Shown one piece after another: positions 21,877 to 30,529 of a stretch of DNA of 58,872 nt. Positions within the stretch are counted from its first letter, which is position 1, and each line of letters starts with the position of its first letter. The DNA is taken from positions 1-58,872 of IMG/VR virus record IMGVR_UViG_3300032896_000005; one strand, written 5' to 3'. Below the pieces are notes generated by a model. It was given only the letters and a program-made list of their open reading frames with translations. It was not told the origin of the DNA and made no database searches. The position numbers were made by a program, and so were the translations under genes. Origin of the DNA: a virus.

Positions 21877-24638
21877 CCCTAACAGACGCCGGGGAGCTGA
21901 CTTACGTCGCCTTCAATATCGAGAAGGTGGAAAGTACAGACGATGGCGATCTAATCGTCGTAGGGAAAGCCAGCGACGGCGGCTTGGACAGCGACCAGCA
22001 AATCGTAGACCCGACTTGGATGGCCAAGGCTGTTCAGGAATGGCTTACCACCGGCGGCAACATCAGGGAAAGTCATAACCCCCAGCGGCCTGTCGGCAAG
22101 GGCATCGAGGCGAACACTGACGATTCCGGGGCTACCTGGGTGCGGTCGTTGGTCGTCGATCCCCTCTCCCAGAAGCTTGTCTCCAAAGGTGTGCTTACAG
22201 CTTACTCCGTGGGTATTGCTCGCCCCACTATCGTCCGTGACGGCACCGCCCCCGGCGGCCGAATCACGGCCGGTGAGTTGGTTGAAATTTCACTCGTCGA
22301 TCGGCCGGCTAATAAGCGTTGTGGTATTCAGCTGGTGAAGTCGGTTGATGGTGTCGCGGAGTTCTCCGGTGAGGTTTTCGGGGCTGAGGAAGATATCGCT
22401 AAGGCTTTGGGTGTTGACATCTCTAAGTCCGCGATCACGCCGTCTTCCAGCGCGGATGCGGTTACGTGGACTGATGTGATCATGTCAAGTCCTGATATGA
22501 GCGTCACTTTCACACCTAATGATCTGATGAAGATCATGCAGAACAAGTTTGTTGAGAAGCATTACGATGAGCTGGCTTTCCAGGCTGTCGCCGACGCTGA
22601 AGTTGAGACGTTGAAGTCGGCGGGTGTTGAGAAGGATCATCGGGAGTTCAGCGCCGAGCAGCGTCGCCATGAGGCAAGCGCCGGCCACAGCTTGCCGGAC
22701 GGGTCGTATCCGATTCCGGATAAAGACGCCCTTCGTCGCGCGGCGATTCTTGCGCGTAGCGGGCATGGGAATGTATCCGCTGCGCGGGCACTAATTGCGA
22801 GGAGAGCGAGGGAACTCGGTGTGGCGAACCCACTCGACAGTAACGATTCCGAGAAGACAGTTGATGTTATCGAGACGGTTAAGGAAGCCGACCCGGTTGT
22901 CACTAAGGACCCGGCTGACGGTGACGGACCCGGCCCGGTTGATCAGAAGATGCCGAAGAAGAAGAAGGGGAAGAAGCTTCCTCCGTGGCTGAACCAGAAC
23001 AAGGCTGATACGCCTGATGCGCCTGTTAAGGGTGATGACGCGGATGGTGACGCTCCCGCTGAGGGTGATGAGGTGGCGGAGAAGTGCATGCCGTCCGGCA
23101 CCCCGCAGTCCACGTCTGGGGCTAAGGACGCCGCTCCGATGAAGGAGATCCCGAACACGGGCATGGCTCCTGAGTCGCCGATGCCGGCTGGGCGGAAGAC
23201 CCCGGACACGAAGACTTACGGGGGGAATCCGGAGACTGCGGCGATGCTGCGGTTCAAGACGATCGGGATTGACGCTGACCTGGGGCGGCTGCATGATCTG
23301 ACGTGCCCGGCGTATCACCCGGATGATGTCGCTAAGTATCATCCGTACGCTGATTTCCAGTCTGTTGTGGATACGGGGGTGTGGCAGCGGAAGGCGATTG
23401 ACGCTGCGTGCGGGCCTTTGCAGAAGGCTATGCAGATGACGGAGATCTGGCAGGCCGCTGAGACTCTGAAGGGTGCCAGTGAGGGTGAGCTGAATGATTT
23501 CCGTTTGGAGATGCATAAGGCTTTCCGGGACGCTAACCCCGGCCCTACCAGTTACCCGTCTCCGGGGTGCATCACCCCGAATGGGTATAACCGCCCGTTG
23601 ATCACGGATGGGCATGCTGCTTCGTCTCCCGGTCACAGCGGTCCTAATTCGAGTGCGGACGTCGCTTCGGGGCCGGTGATGGGCGCGAGTGGTTTTGATC
23701 GTCCGCCGTTGTCTGCGGGGCATCAGACGCCTTCCCCTTCGTTCATGAAGGGTGGGTTCGAGTACCCGAAGACGCCGGGGGTTCCGACGTCTATCCCGTA
23801 TGCGTATTTGGAGAAGGAGAAGGCTCGTCGGGCTTTGAGCATGATGCATGATCATCTCGCGCATGCTTTCCCGCTCGCTTGCCCGATGCTCGCGCAGGAT
23901 GCGTATCGTCCGGAGGGGACCCCGGTGTTGCCTTCGACTGAGGGGATCGGGAAGAGCGAGGATGTCGCCGTGATTCCCGTTGAGGCGACGGTGAAGGTTG
24001 AGGATGTTTCCGGGGACTTCCTGGAGAAGGCTAAGAAGAAGATGCGGAAGAAGCTCGGGAAGAAAGTCCTGTCCGGGAAGATGACGGTTGACGAGGCTCG
24101 CAGTCGGCTGGGCCGGAATGTTTCGCAGAAGGCGGCGGAGCTGGAGCAGCGGGCGCAGATAGACGCTGTTTCGGAGCGGGTCGCGAAGGGGCTTATGAGT
24201 GTTGATGATGCTCGCGCTCAGTTCGGGTTGCCGCCGTTGGTTAAGTCGGATGAGCCGGAGGTTGTTAAGGCCGCGACTGTTCATGAGGGTGTCGTTGTCA
24301 GTAGTGACGCGGAGATCATGAAGTCGGCTGTCACTGAGGCGCTGACCCCGCTTATCGCGAGGATGCAGGAGCTTGAGGCTTTCAAGGCGCAGTCGGATGA
24401 GCGTTTCGAGAAGCTCGCCAACATCGCCGACCCCACCACAGACGCTTTCACCGGGATCGCTTTGAACCCGGTGAAGAAGGCTGCACGCCCGGCGGGTGTG
24501 CCGTCGCAGGCTGAGATCGCGGAGCGTACTCAGCAGATGATGATCAGGCAGCTTCAGCGGACTGCTTCGATCAGCGATAATCCCGCTGAAAGAGAAGCGG
24601 CTTGGGCTGCTTTGCAGAAGTATCAGACTATTGACTAG
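21867..24638 (+). CDS. Prohead protease (S78-like) with long scaffold-like extension
   Basis: 923 residues from GTG 21867 (SD AGAGGAG). Residues 1-155 are an HK97-type S78 protease domain: GNIRESHNPQRPVGKG (catalytic His about 68), SKGVLTAYSVGIARP (Ser about 114), LVEISLVDRPANKR. Around 255-310 is a helical module (LRRAAILARSGHGNVSAARA) seen in other phage protease C-termini. A Pro/Lys/Asp-rich region follows, then a helical C-terminus with EALTPLIARMQELEAFKAQS. The extension probably acts as the internal scaffold, so protease and scaffold are fused. It cleaves head proteins during maturation. Confidence 0.85.
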   Translation: MAATLTDAGELTYVAFNIEKVESTDDGDLIVVGKASDGGLDSDQQIVDPTWMAKAVQEWLTTGGNIRESHNPQRPVGKGIEANTDDSGATWVRSLVVDPLSQKLVSKGVLTAYSVGIARPTIVRDGTAPGGRITAGELVEISLVDRPANKRCGIQLVKSVDGVAEFSGEVFGAEEDIAKALGVDISKSAITPSSSADAVTWTDVIMSSPDMSVTFTPNDLMKIMQNKFVEKHYDELAFQAVADAEVETLKSAGVEKDHREFSAEQRRHEASAGHSLPDGSYPIPDKDALRRAAILARSGHGNVSAARALIARRARELGVANPLDSNDSEKTVDVIETVKEADPVVTKDPADGDGPGPVDQKMPKKKKGKKLPPWLNQNKADTPDAPVKGDDADGDAPAEGDEVAEKCMPSGTPQSTSGAKDAAPMKEIPNTGMAPESPMPAGRKTPDTKTYGGNPETAAMLRFKTIGIDADLGRLHDLTCPAYHPDDVAKYHPYADFQSVVDTGVWQRKAIDAACGPLQKAMQMTEIWQAAETLKGASEGELNDFRLEMHKAFRDANPGPTSYPSPGCITPNGYNRPLITDGHAASSPGHSGPNSSADVASGPVMGASGFDRPPLSAGHQTPSPSFMKGGFEYPKTPGVPTSIPYAYLEKEKARRALSMMHDHLAHAFPLACPMLAQDAYRPEGTPVLPSTEGIGKSEDVAVIPVEATVKVEDVSGDFLEKAKKKMRKKLGKKVLSGKMTVDEARSRLGRNVSQKAAELEQRAQIDAVSERVAKGLMSVDDARAQFGLPPLVKSDEPEVVKAATVHEGVVVSSDAEIMKSAVTEALTPLIARMQELEAFKAQSDERFEKLANIADPTTDAFTGIALNPVKKAARPAGVPSQAEIAERTQQMMIRQLQRTASISDNPAEREAAWAALQKYQTID

Positions 24639-24668
24639 TACGCTCCTATTTTTTTGATTGGAGGCTGT

Positions 24669-26561
24669 GTGGCGGATATTCTATCTGCTGAAGAGGCTGC
24701 ACCCCAGATGGGGAATGCTGGTCTCGGTGGTGTCCAGGCAGCCAACGCTGCGACCGCTCGCCGGTCGTCTTATGAGGGTATGTTCACCAGTAAGGCGAAG
24801 ACTCTCGTTAAGGGCGCTGGGCATGTTTCGAATGGCGGTGTCCCGCTGAATGATGTTGATCATTCTGGTCAGATTTTGACGAAGGCGCATCAGGCGATCT
24901 TGAATACCCGCACTTCGACGGTGCAGGGTACGTGGGACACTGAGAATGTTGTTAACGGGATCGCGCCGGAGTTCTGGGCGCAGCGTGGTGCGCCGTTGAA
25001 GTCGCAGGCGATCACGGACGCTAACATCCGTAAGAGCTTCACCGCCGGCAACCTCGGGTATTCCGGCGTCCCGTACGGTCTTGTTCCCTATGATCTTCTG
25101 GCCCCGTCCCGGCTGATCTACCCGGTTTACACTCTTTTCCGTAATAAGTTCCCTCGTCCTGCGGGTCAGGGCGCTGCGCGTGAAGTTCGTGGTCTGCTGG
25201 GTATCAGCGGGTCTCAGACTGGCGGGCAGGGGATTCTGGACATTTCCACGACTGAGCTGGTTGGTTCTAACAAGAACTTCACCGCTCAGGGGAACTGGCC
25301 GTTGAACATCCCCCAGTCGGGAAGCCAGACTGAGTACAAGCTGACCGTCCCTTACCGGTTCTTCGGGTTGAGTGAGTCTCTCACCTGGTTGGCTCAGTTT
25401 GAGTCGCAGGGGTTCGAGGATATTTCCGCTCTGGCTAATCTTGTGCTTTTGCAGGAGATGATGCTGGGTGAGGAGTACCAGATGATCGCGGGTTCCTCGC
25501 AGAACCTCGCCGCTCCCGCCGCTCCCACTCTGACTGCCCGTACTGCGGGCGCTAACGAAACCGCTTTGACCGGGTACACCAGCTCCGTCGCCGTTAAGGT
25601 GACCGCGTTGAACTACTTCGGGGAAAGCCTCGTCAGCGCGGCCAGTTCTAACACGACTGTCTCTGCGGGGCAGGTTGTCGACGTTACGATTTCCCCGGTT
25701 GCGGGTGCGCAGCAGTACAACTTTTACGTTCAGAACAACAACACCGGCAGCTACTACCTTCAGGCGGGGACTTCCGTTCAGGCCGGGGTTTCCTATGCGG
25801 GTAACCAGACAGCGAACAGCGTCGGCGGTCTGCGGTTCACTCTTCAGGGTGCAATCGCCCTCTCGACGAACAGCGTCGCCGCTCCGACCGTTGACTCCGG
25901 CACCGGCGGGAGCAACCGTATGGAAGGTCTCATCCCGACCCTGACCGGTCTTTCCGCGACCGGCTCCGGCCCTTACAGCAATGTCGGGTTCGAGTCGAGC
26001 AACGTGTGGAAGGGCGGGTACGTCAACCAGTCCGTTGGGACTCACCTGTCCACTAACGCTATCTTCACCGCGTTGGACGCCCTGTGGGAGAACAACGGGA
26101 TGAACAACGTTTCCCCGGGTGTGTACAAGGCTGACCCGTCCGAGATCGTCGCTGACGGTGGCGATTTGATGCGGCTGGCTAACGACATGCTTTTGCAGGG
26201 GAACGCTCTTAACTATCTGCTTAACATCAGCCAGGACCAGATCTCTGGTATTAGGGCTGGCGCTGCGGTTGCTGAGTTCGTGAACCCGGTGACCCGCAGC
26301 ACGGTTAAGCTGACTGTCCACCCGTGGTTGTCTCAGGGCACCGCTTTGCTGATGAGCTACCAGCTCCCGCAGACGTGGAGTCATGTTGACAATGCGTGGG
26401 AAATGACCGTCGTGCAGGATTACGTCAGTGTCGCATGGCCGGTTATTGACGCCACCTTCCGCTATTCCATCTTTTTGCTCGGCACTCTCATCGCGCACGC
26501 TCCGTTCTACTCGGGGATTCTGCAGGGTCTTCAGGTATCGGACGTGACCCCATATTCTTAG
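24669..26561 (+). CDS. Major capsid protein with inserted beta domain
   Basis: 630 residues from GTG 24669, behind a T-rich stretch and GATTGGAGG. N-terminal helices (AATARRSSYEGMF), FLRN-like LFRNKFPRP, a long E-loop/P-domain region with FESQGFEDISALANLVLLQE, and a C-terminal DLMRLANDMLLQGNALNY ... HPWLSQGTALLMSYQ are consistent with an HK97-fold capsid protein of the large actinophage type. Between about 280 and 390 sits an extra fibronectin/Ig-like stretch (APAAPTLTARTAG, VKVTALNYFGESLVSAAS, AQQYNFYVQNNNTGSYYL) that could project from the capsid surface. Assignment rests on position after the protease and size. Confidence 0.85.
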   Translation: MADILSAEEAAPQMGNAGLGGVQAANAATARRSSYEGMFTSKAKTLVKGAGHVSNGGVPLNDVDHSGQILTKAHQAILNTRTSTVQGTWDTENVVNGIAPEFWAQRGAPLKSQAITDANIRKSFTAGNLGYSGVPYGLVPYDLLAPSRLIYPVYTLFRNKFPRPAGQGAAREVRGLLGISGSQTGGQGILDISTTELVGSNKNFTAQGNWPLNIPQSGSQTEYKLTVPYRFFGLSESLTWLAQFESQGFEDISALANLVLLQEMMLGEEYQMIAGSSQNLAAPAAPTLTARTAGANETALTGYTSSVAVKVTALNYFGESLVSAASSNTTVSAGQVVDVTISPVAGAQQYNFYVQNNNTGSYYLQAGTSVQAGVSYAGNQTANSVGGLRFTLQGAIALSTNSVAAPTVDSGTGGSNRMEGLIPTLTGLSATGSGPYSNVGFESSNVWKGGYVNQSVGTHLSTNAIFTALDALWENNGMNNVSPGVYKADPSEIVADGGDLMRLANDMLLQGNALNYLLNISQDQISGIRAGAAVAEFVNPVTRSTVKLTVHPWLSQGTALLMSYQLPQTWSHVDNAWEMTVVQDYVSVAWPVIDATFRYSIFLLGTLIAHAPFYSGILQGLQVSDVTPYS

Positions 26562-26627
26562 TCTGTGAGCTGCGGAAACGCGGTTTTGGCACGGAATTGC
26601 TTCATAGACTTGGAAGCGGTAGACTTT

Positions 26628-26660
26628 CTCTCGGGGTGAGGAAACACCTTGCCCCGAGAG
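26628..26660 (+). promoter_or_regulatory. Hairpin overlapping the SD of the Vsr-like nuclease gene
   Basis: CTCTCGGGG (26628-26636) pairs perfectly with CCCCGAGAG (26652-26660) across a 15-base loop. The 3' arm contains part of GAGAGGAG, the SD for GTG 26670, so folding would hide the ribosome site. No U-tract follows, so it is a poor terminator. T4 I-TevI is known to be controlled by a ribosome-site-sequestering hairpin. Confidence 0.6.
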
Positions 26661-26669
26661 GAGTCACCA

Positions 26670-27428
26670 GTGGGAACTAGCGAAGGTGCCCGCAAGGGCC
26701 ACACCCCGGAGTCTGACGCTAAGCGTCGTGAGGCTATGCGGCGTAAGTGGGCGGACCCGGAGTACCGGGCTAAGCGGGCGGCTCTGGAGCAAACACCAGA
26801 GATGAAGGCTGCGCGTTCAAATGCGATGCGGGTCACGAATAATGATCCCGAAAAACGTGCACATCATTCCGCAGTGATGAAGAAAAAGTTCGCTTCCGAT
26901 GAAGAATATCGGGAGAAACACGCGGAGGGGCTTCGCAAGAGCTGGCAAAATACGGCCAATGCGGAGTTGCGCGCAGAAATCATGCGTCAGGCTTGGATAG
27001 ATAATCCAGACGCATTCGAGGGTAGTCTGCAAGCACTGCGAGATGAGGCACGATCGGAAACTGGTCGTGAGCGTCGGCGTAATTTGAGTGCATTGAGGGC
27101 CGCCACGAACCCGGTGACGCCTCATGAACATGCTGTAGCTCTAGTGCTGAATGAGTTGGAATTGCCATATTTCCTACATAAAGTGCTAGAAGGCAAAGAG
27201 ATGGACATCTACATCCCTTCCCATTGTCTTGATATTGAGATAGATGGCTCTAACCATACCGGTAAGGGCAGGGAACAGGATACTGCTCGTGATGCCTATC
27301 TTAAGGCGCGAGGCTATGATGTTCTGCGCCTACGGCACGGGATGATCGATAATGGCTCGTTTATTTCTAAGCTTCAGGATATTCTGAAGTTACACGCGGC
27401 GTGGCCGCATCAATCTCAAGGAAAATAA
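26670..27428 (+). CDS. Vsr/DUF559-like (EDxHD-type) homing endonuclease
   Basis: 252 residues from GTG 26670 (the frame is open from 26649). The N-terminal 130 residues are basic helical repeats of the kind seen in NUMOD3-type DNA-binding regions (AKRREAMRRKWADPEYRAKR, MKKKFASDEEYREKHAEG). The C-terminal domain matches Vsr/DUF559 nucleases: TPHEHAVALVLNEL, KEMDIYIPSHCLDIEIDGSN, then H, RDAYLKARGYDVLRLRHG. It lies between the capsid and decoration genes and its GC content falls below theirs. A free-standing homing endonuclease is likely. Confidence 0.8.
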   Translation: MGTSEGARKGHTPESDAKRREAMRRKWADPEYRAKRAALEQTPEMKAARSNAMRVTNNDPEKRAHHSAVMKKKFASDEEYREKHAEGLRKSWQNTANAELRAEIMRQAWIDNPDAFEGSLQALRDEARSETGRERRRNLSALRAATNPVTPHEHAVALVLNELELPYFLHKVLEGKEMDIYIPSHCLDIEIDGSNHTGKGREQDTARDAYLKARGYDVLRLRHGMIDNGSFISKLQDILKLHAAWPHQSQGK

Positions 27429-27442
27429 GATAAGGAGAAAGT

Positions 27443-27766
27443 GTGGCCATCTCTGTCGCATGGCAGACTGTCGCAACAGGTATCACTACGAGTGCGGCTA
27501 CTGTTTACACCACCGCTGCGTCGACGGCGACGACCTATGGTTATTCCAGGGACCTCGTTGTGAATAACAGTGGTACCGCTACTGTTTTCATCGGCATCGG
27601 CGCTTCGAACGTCGCTACGTCGGTGGCGTCGTTCCAGGTTCCCTCTGGCGGGTCTTTGATCTTGACTCAGTGCCAGGTGCCGAATGGTGTTCCCGTCACC
27701 GCCATCGCGGGGGCTGGGACTACTTCCGTTTCTGTTGGTTACGCGACCAACGTCAACTTCTTCTAA
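27443..27766 (+). CDS. Small capsid-associated protein, decoration-like
   Basis: 107 residues from GTG 27443 (SD AAGGAGAAAG). It is a single beta-rich domain (VYTTAASTATTYGYSRDLVV, NNSGTATVFIGIGASN, VPSGGSLILTQCQVP) resembling small phage proteins that sit between capsid and connector genes and often decorate capsids. Before the homing nuclease was inserted it would have followed the capsid gene directly. Function inferred from position. Confidence 0.6.
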   Translation: MAISVAWQTVATGITTSAATVYTTAASTATTYGYSRDLVVNNSGTATVFIGIGASNVATSVASFQVPSGGSLILTQCQVPNGVPVTAIAGAGTTSVSVGYATNVNFF

Positions 27767-27775
27767 GGAGCCGTC

Positions 27776-28291
27776 GTGCCGAGTTTGGGAGCCGGTGTTG
27801 ACCAGCATGTCAACACCTCGCCGACCCCCACATGGGTGTTCACGCCCAATCCGGTCGGCGGTGCGTCTGTCAGATTGTACAATGAGGGGTCGCAGGTCGT
27901 TTATATCGGGGGCGCTAACGTGTCCCCGTATAACGGGGTGCCTCTTTACCCGGGGTGTCGTCCTGTTGAGTTCCAGAATGCGAACGGGACTATTTACACC
28001 TGTTCTAATGTGACGGGGCTTACCAGCGTCGCGACGTTGAGCGGGGCGTTGAACGCCGGGGTTACCGCTTTCACCACGTCTAGCTCCATCGCGACTATCA
28101 CGGCGGGGACGACGGTTGTCCTCGGCGGGACGAGCGGCGGTGAGGTTGTCTCGGTGACTGCCACCGGCGGCGCTACGACTACCACGTTCACTATCTCGAC
28201 GTCCACACTTTATGATCATAAGAATGCTGCTGTCGTGTATACGGCGTCGAGCACCCCGGGGCAGCTGCGGGTTACTGCTGGCGTCGTTTAA
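27776..28291 (+). CDS. Beta-rich structural protein
   Basis: 171 residues from GTG 27776. The first 85 residues resemble the preceding protein in style (GGASVRLYNEGSQVVYIGGA, NVSPYNGVPLYPG). The rest is a Thr/Gly-rich beta segment (SIATITAGTTVVLGGTSGGE, ATTTTFTISTSTLYDHKN) like those found in head and tail fibre proteins. Probably a capsid decoration protein; not proven. Confidence 0.55.
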   Translation: MPSLGAGVDQHVNTSPTPTWVFTPNPVGGASVRLYNEGSQVVYIGGANVSPYNGVPLYPGCRPVEFQNANGTIYTCSNVTGLTSVATLSGALNAGVTAFTTSSSIATITAGTTVVLGGTSGGEVVSVTATGGATTTTFTISTSTLYDHKNAAVVYTASSTPGQLRVTAGVV

Positions 28292-28313
28292 TTCTGCTAG
28301 GATTGTATGCATC

Positions 28314-29327
28314 GTGAAAATCTTTGTTACAGGCGTAGCGGGGTTCCTCGGCGCGCATATCGCCCGTGAGGGGATAGCACGCGGCTGGGTGGTCGCGGGT
28401 GTTGACTCTATGCTCGGGGGGGACGCTTCAAATGTCCCCCCCGAGGTTCACTGGCGTATCGCGGATTGCAATGACACGGAGAATTATGATTATCTTCTCC
28501 GGGATGTTGATGTGGTTTATCATTGCGCGGCGGCTCCTTATGAGGGACTGTCGGTTTTTTCTCCTCAGATGGTGTTCTCGAATACTTTGATGAGCACCGT
28601 CGCGTTGCTGCGCGCTGCGATCAACGCTAAAGTCAAACGGTTCGTTTTCTGTTCGTCGATGTCGCGGTACGGTGATCAGCAGGCTCCGTTCACTGAGGAT
28701 ATGCCGGCGAAGCCGGTGGATCCGTATGCTATCGCGAAGGTCGCGTCGGAGAACGTCACCCGGAATCTCTGTGAACTCCACGGGATGGAGTGGATCATCG
28801 TGATTCCGCATAACATTTACGGTCCAGGTCAAAGATATTATGATCCGTATCGTAATGTTGCGGGGATCATGATTAATCGTGTTCTGCTTGGGAAGCCCCC
28901 GATTGTTTACGGGACGGGCCAGCAGGTTCGGTCATTGTCATATATCGATGATGTGACAGGCCCGTTGCTTCAGCTTGCTACGGCTGATGTGGCGGGCGAG
29001 ATTTTCAATTTGGGGCCTGACTCGGAAGCTGAGGAGACCACGATCGTCAATCTCGCGCATCGGGTCAGATCGATTCTTGGGTGCGGGAGGGGGGAGTTGG
29101 AGCCGTTGTTCTTCCCGCCTCGCCCCGCTGAGGTGTTCGAGGCGCATTGCTCTGCGGTTAAGGCCCGTAAGGTTCTGGGGTATGAGCCGACGTGGACGTT
29201 GGACGCCGGGTTGGCTGCTTATGTGAATTGGGTTAAGCTCAGGGGCGCTCGCCCGTTCGAGTATCATCTCCCGCTTGAGATCATCACTGATAAGACCCCG
29301 AGAACGTGGTCAGAGAGACTTATGTGA
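28314..29327 (+). CDS. SDR-family nucleotide-sugar epimerase/decarboxylase
   Basis: 337 residues from GTG 28314. Extended-SDR hallmarks: VTGVAGFLGAHI (GxxGxxG), VVYHCAAAP, FVFCSSMSRYG and the catalytic Tyr-x-x-x-Lys in DPYAIAKVASENV, then NIYGPGQ and IDDVTGPLLQLA. Such enzymes act on UDP- or dTDP-sugars with bound NAD+. Given the UDP-glucose dehydrogenase at 2.7 kb and the mutase-like gene at 30.5 kb, UDP-glucuronate 4-epimerase or decarboxylase activity is attractive, but the motif alone does not fix the substrate. First of five tightly linked sugar genes. Confidence 0.85.
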   Translation: MKIFVTGVAGFLGAHIAREGIARGWVVAGVDSMLGGDASNVPPEVHWRIADCNDTENYDYLLRDVDVVYHCAAAPYEGLSVFSPQMVFSNTLMSTVALLRAAINAKVKRFVFCSSMSRYGDQQAPFTEDMPAKPVDPYAIAKVASENVTRNLCELHGMEWIIVIPHNIYGPGQRYYDPYRNVAGIMINRVLLGKPPIVYGTGQQVRSLSYIDDVTGPLLQLATADVAGEIFNLGPDSEAEETTIVNLAHRVRSILGCGRGELEPLFFPPRPAEVFEAHCSAVKARKVLGYEPTWTLDAGLAAYVNWVKLRGARPFEYHLPLEIITDKTPRTWSERLM

Positions 29328-29328
29328 C

Positions 29329-29904
29329 GTGTCATCTTCTGATAAATCGAGTTATTTCGACACTGACAAGGTAGAACCTCACGGGTACTTCCGGGAGTAC
29401 CTGAAACTCGCCGGGGAGATCGGCCCTCGGGGTCGGGTGTGCGAGGTGGGGGTGCAGAACGGGGAGTCGCTGCGGATGTGGCAGTCCCTGTTCCCCCTGG
29501 GTGAGGTGACCGGGATTGACTGCGATAAGAACGCGGTGTGGCCTGACGGCACCGTGAAGCTTATTATGGAGCAGAACGACCCGGACCTCATCGATGAGGT
29601 CGAGGGATTGTACGATCTCATCGTTGATGACGCCTCTCATGACGGCGGGCTGACGCAGCAGACGTGGTTCCTGCTGTGGCGGAAAGTGAAGCCGGGGGGG
29701 TATTACATCATCGAGGATTGGGTGGTCGCCCTGCGGTCGGATGAGCACTGGGGTGCCTGTTATGGGCCGTCGATGCTGAAGACAGCTGAGTCTTTCCTTA
29801 TGATGTTGGATTCGAGGACCGGTCAGATTGATGAGATCCGGTATCGGTACGGGCTGATTATCATCAGGAAGAACCCTGATTACATTGGGCGGGTTGATGT
29901 CTGA
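29329..29904 (+). CDS. Class I SAM methyltransferase-like / cephalosporin-hydroxylase-like protein
   Basis: 191 residues from GTG 29329, one base after the previous stop. GRVCEVGVQNGESLRMW is a glycine-rich SAM-binding motif, followed by VTGIDCDKNAV, DLIVDDASHDGGLTQQTW and VKPGGYYIIEDW. The whole pattern matches the Methyltransf_24 / MycE-type sugar O-methyltransferase and cephalosporin hydroxylase group. In this cluster a sugar O-methyltransferase would fit. Catalytic acidic residues Asp-Asp-x-x-His are present. Confidence 0.75.
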   Translation: MSSSDKSSYFDTDKVEPHGYFREYLKLAGEIGPRGRVCEVGVQNGESLRMWQSLFPLGEVTGIDCDKNAVWPDGTVKLIMEQNDPDLIDEVEGLYDLIVDDASHDGGLTQQTWFLLWRKVKPGGYYIIEDWVVALRSDEHWGACYGPSMLKTAESFLMMLDSRTGQIDEIRYRYGLIIIRKNPDYIGRVDV

Positions 29905-30529
29905 GCTGGTGTCGGTGGTGACGGCGACGTGGGGGCGTCCTAACGCGCTGCTGAATCATTGCATCCCGAGTGTTTTGCGGCAGTCGCACCGGCCGGTTGA
30001 GCATCTTATCGTGACGGACGGGTTTGACCCGGATTTGAGGGATGTGCTGATCGCGACGGGGTACACCGCTGACGGCACGGAAACGGCGGATGACGGGATC
30101 TATCGGCGGCTGGTGATGCTGGGGCGGAACTGGACCAGTAAAATCAGTGATCCTGGTATCGGGAGCGTCCCCCGGGCGGTCGGCGCTTGGATGGCGGCGG
30201 GGGAGTTCATCTGCTATTTCGATGATGATAATGATTTCCGCGCGGATCATATCGAGAAGCTTCTCGGGGTGATCCGTAATCAGGGTGTGGATATCGCGTT
30301 GTGCCCGTGGGCGGATCATCCGAACCCGGCTTCGTGCGTCGCTGACACGAACACTTTCCTGCACCGGGCGGATGTCCTGAAGTATGGGACGTGGCCGTTG
30401 TCGCCGTATAACGCGGATTACTGCCTGGTGCGGTCGTGGACTGATGATCATCATGTCCCGTGGGGTTTCCATGAGGAGCAGACGGTGGTTTTGAACCGTT
30501 TGAACGGCGGGAGGGGGGCTCGGGAATGA
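29897..30529 (+). CDS. Family 2-like glycosyltransferase
   Basis: 210 residues from ATG 29897, overlapping the previous gene. Begins SELVSVVTATWGRPNALLNH, followed by VLRQSHRPVEHLIVTDGFD and the acidic metal-binding cluster ICYFDDDNDFRADHIEKL; a further WGFHEEQTVVLNRL lies near the end. This is the GT-A fold of inverting GT2 enzymes. It is shorter than many and may have no membrane attachment. Likely transfers a sugar to a virion protein or to another sugar. Confidence 0.8.
   Translation: MSELVSVVTATWGRPNALLNHCIPSVLRQSHRPVEHLIVTDGFDPDLRDVLIATGYTADGTETADDGIYRRLVMLGRNWTSKISDPGIGSVPRAVGAWMAAGEFICYFDDDNDFRADHIEKLLGVIRNQGVDIALCPWADHPNPASCVADTNTFLHRADVLKYGTWPLSPYNADYCLVRSWTDDHHVPWGFHEEQTVVLNRLNGGRGARE

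Noticed and set aside
24681-26498. 605-codon leftward open frame opposite the capsid gene
   Set aside because: Arg/Val/Leu-rich shadow of a GC-rich gene; no SD, no recognisable domain, and the capsid frame is clearly coding. The same applies to long leftward frames at 22791-24284, 49020-50177 and 52653-54245.
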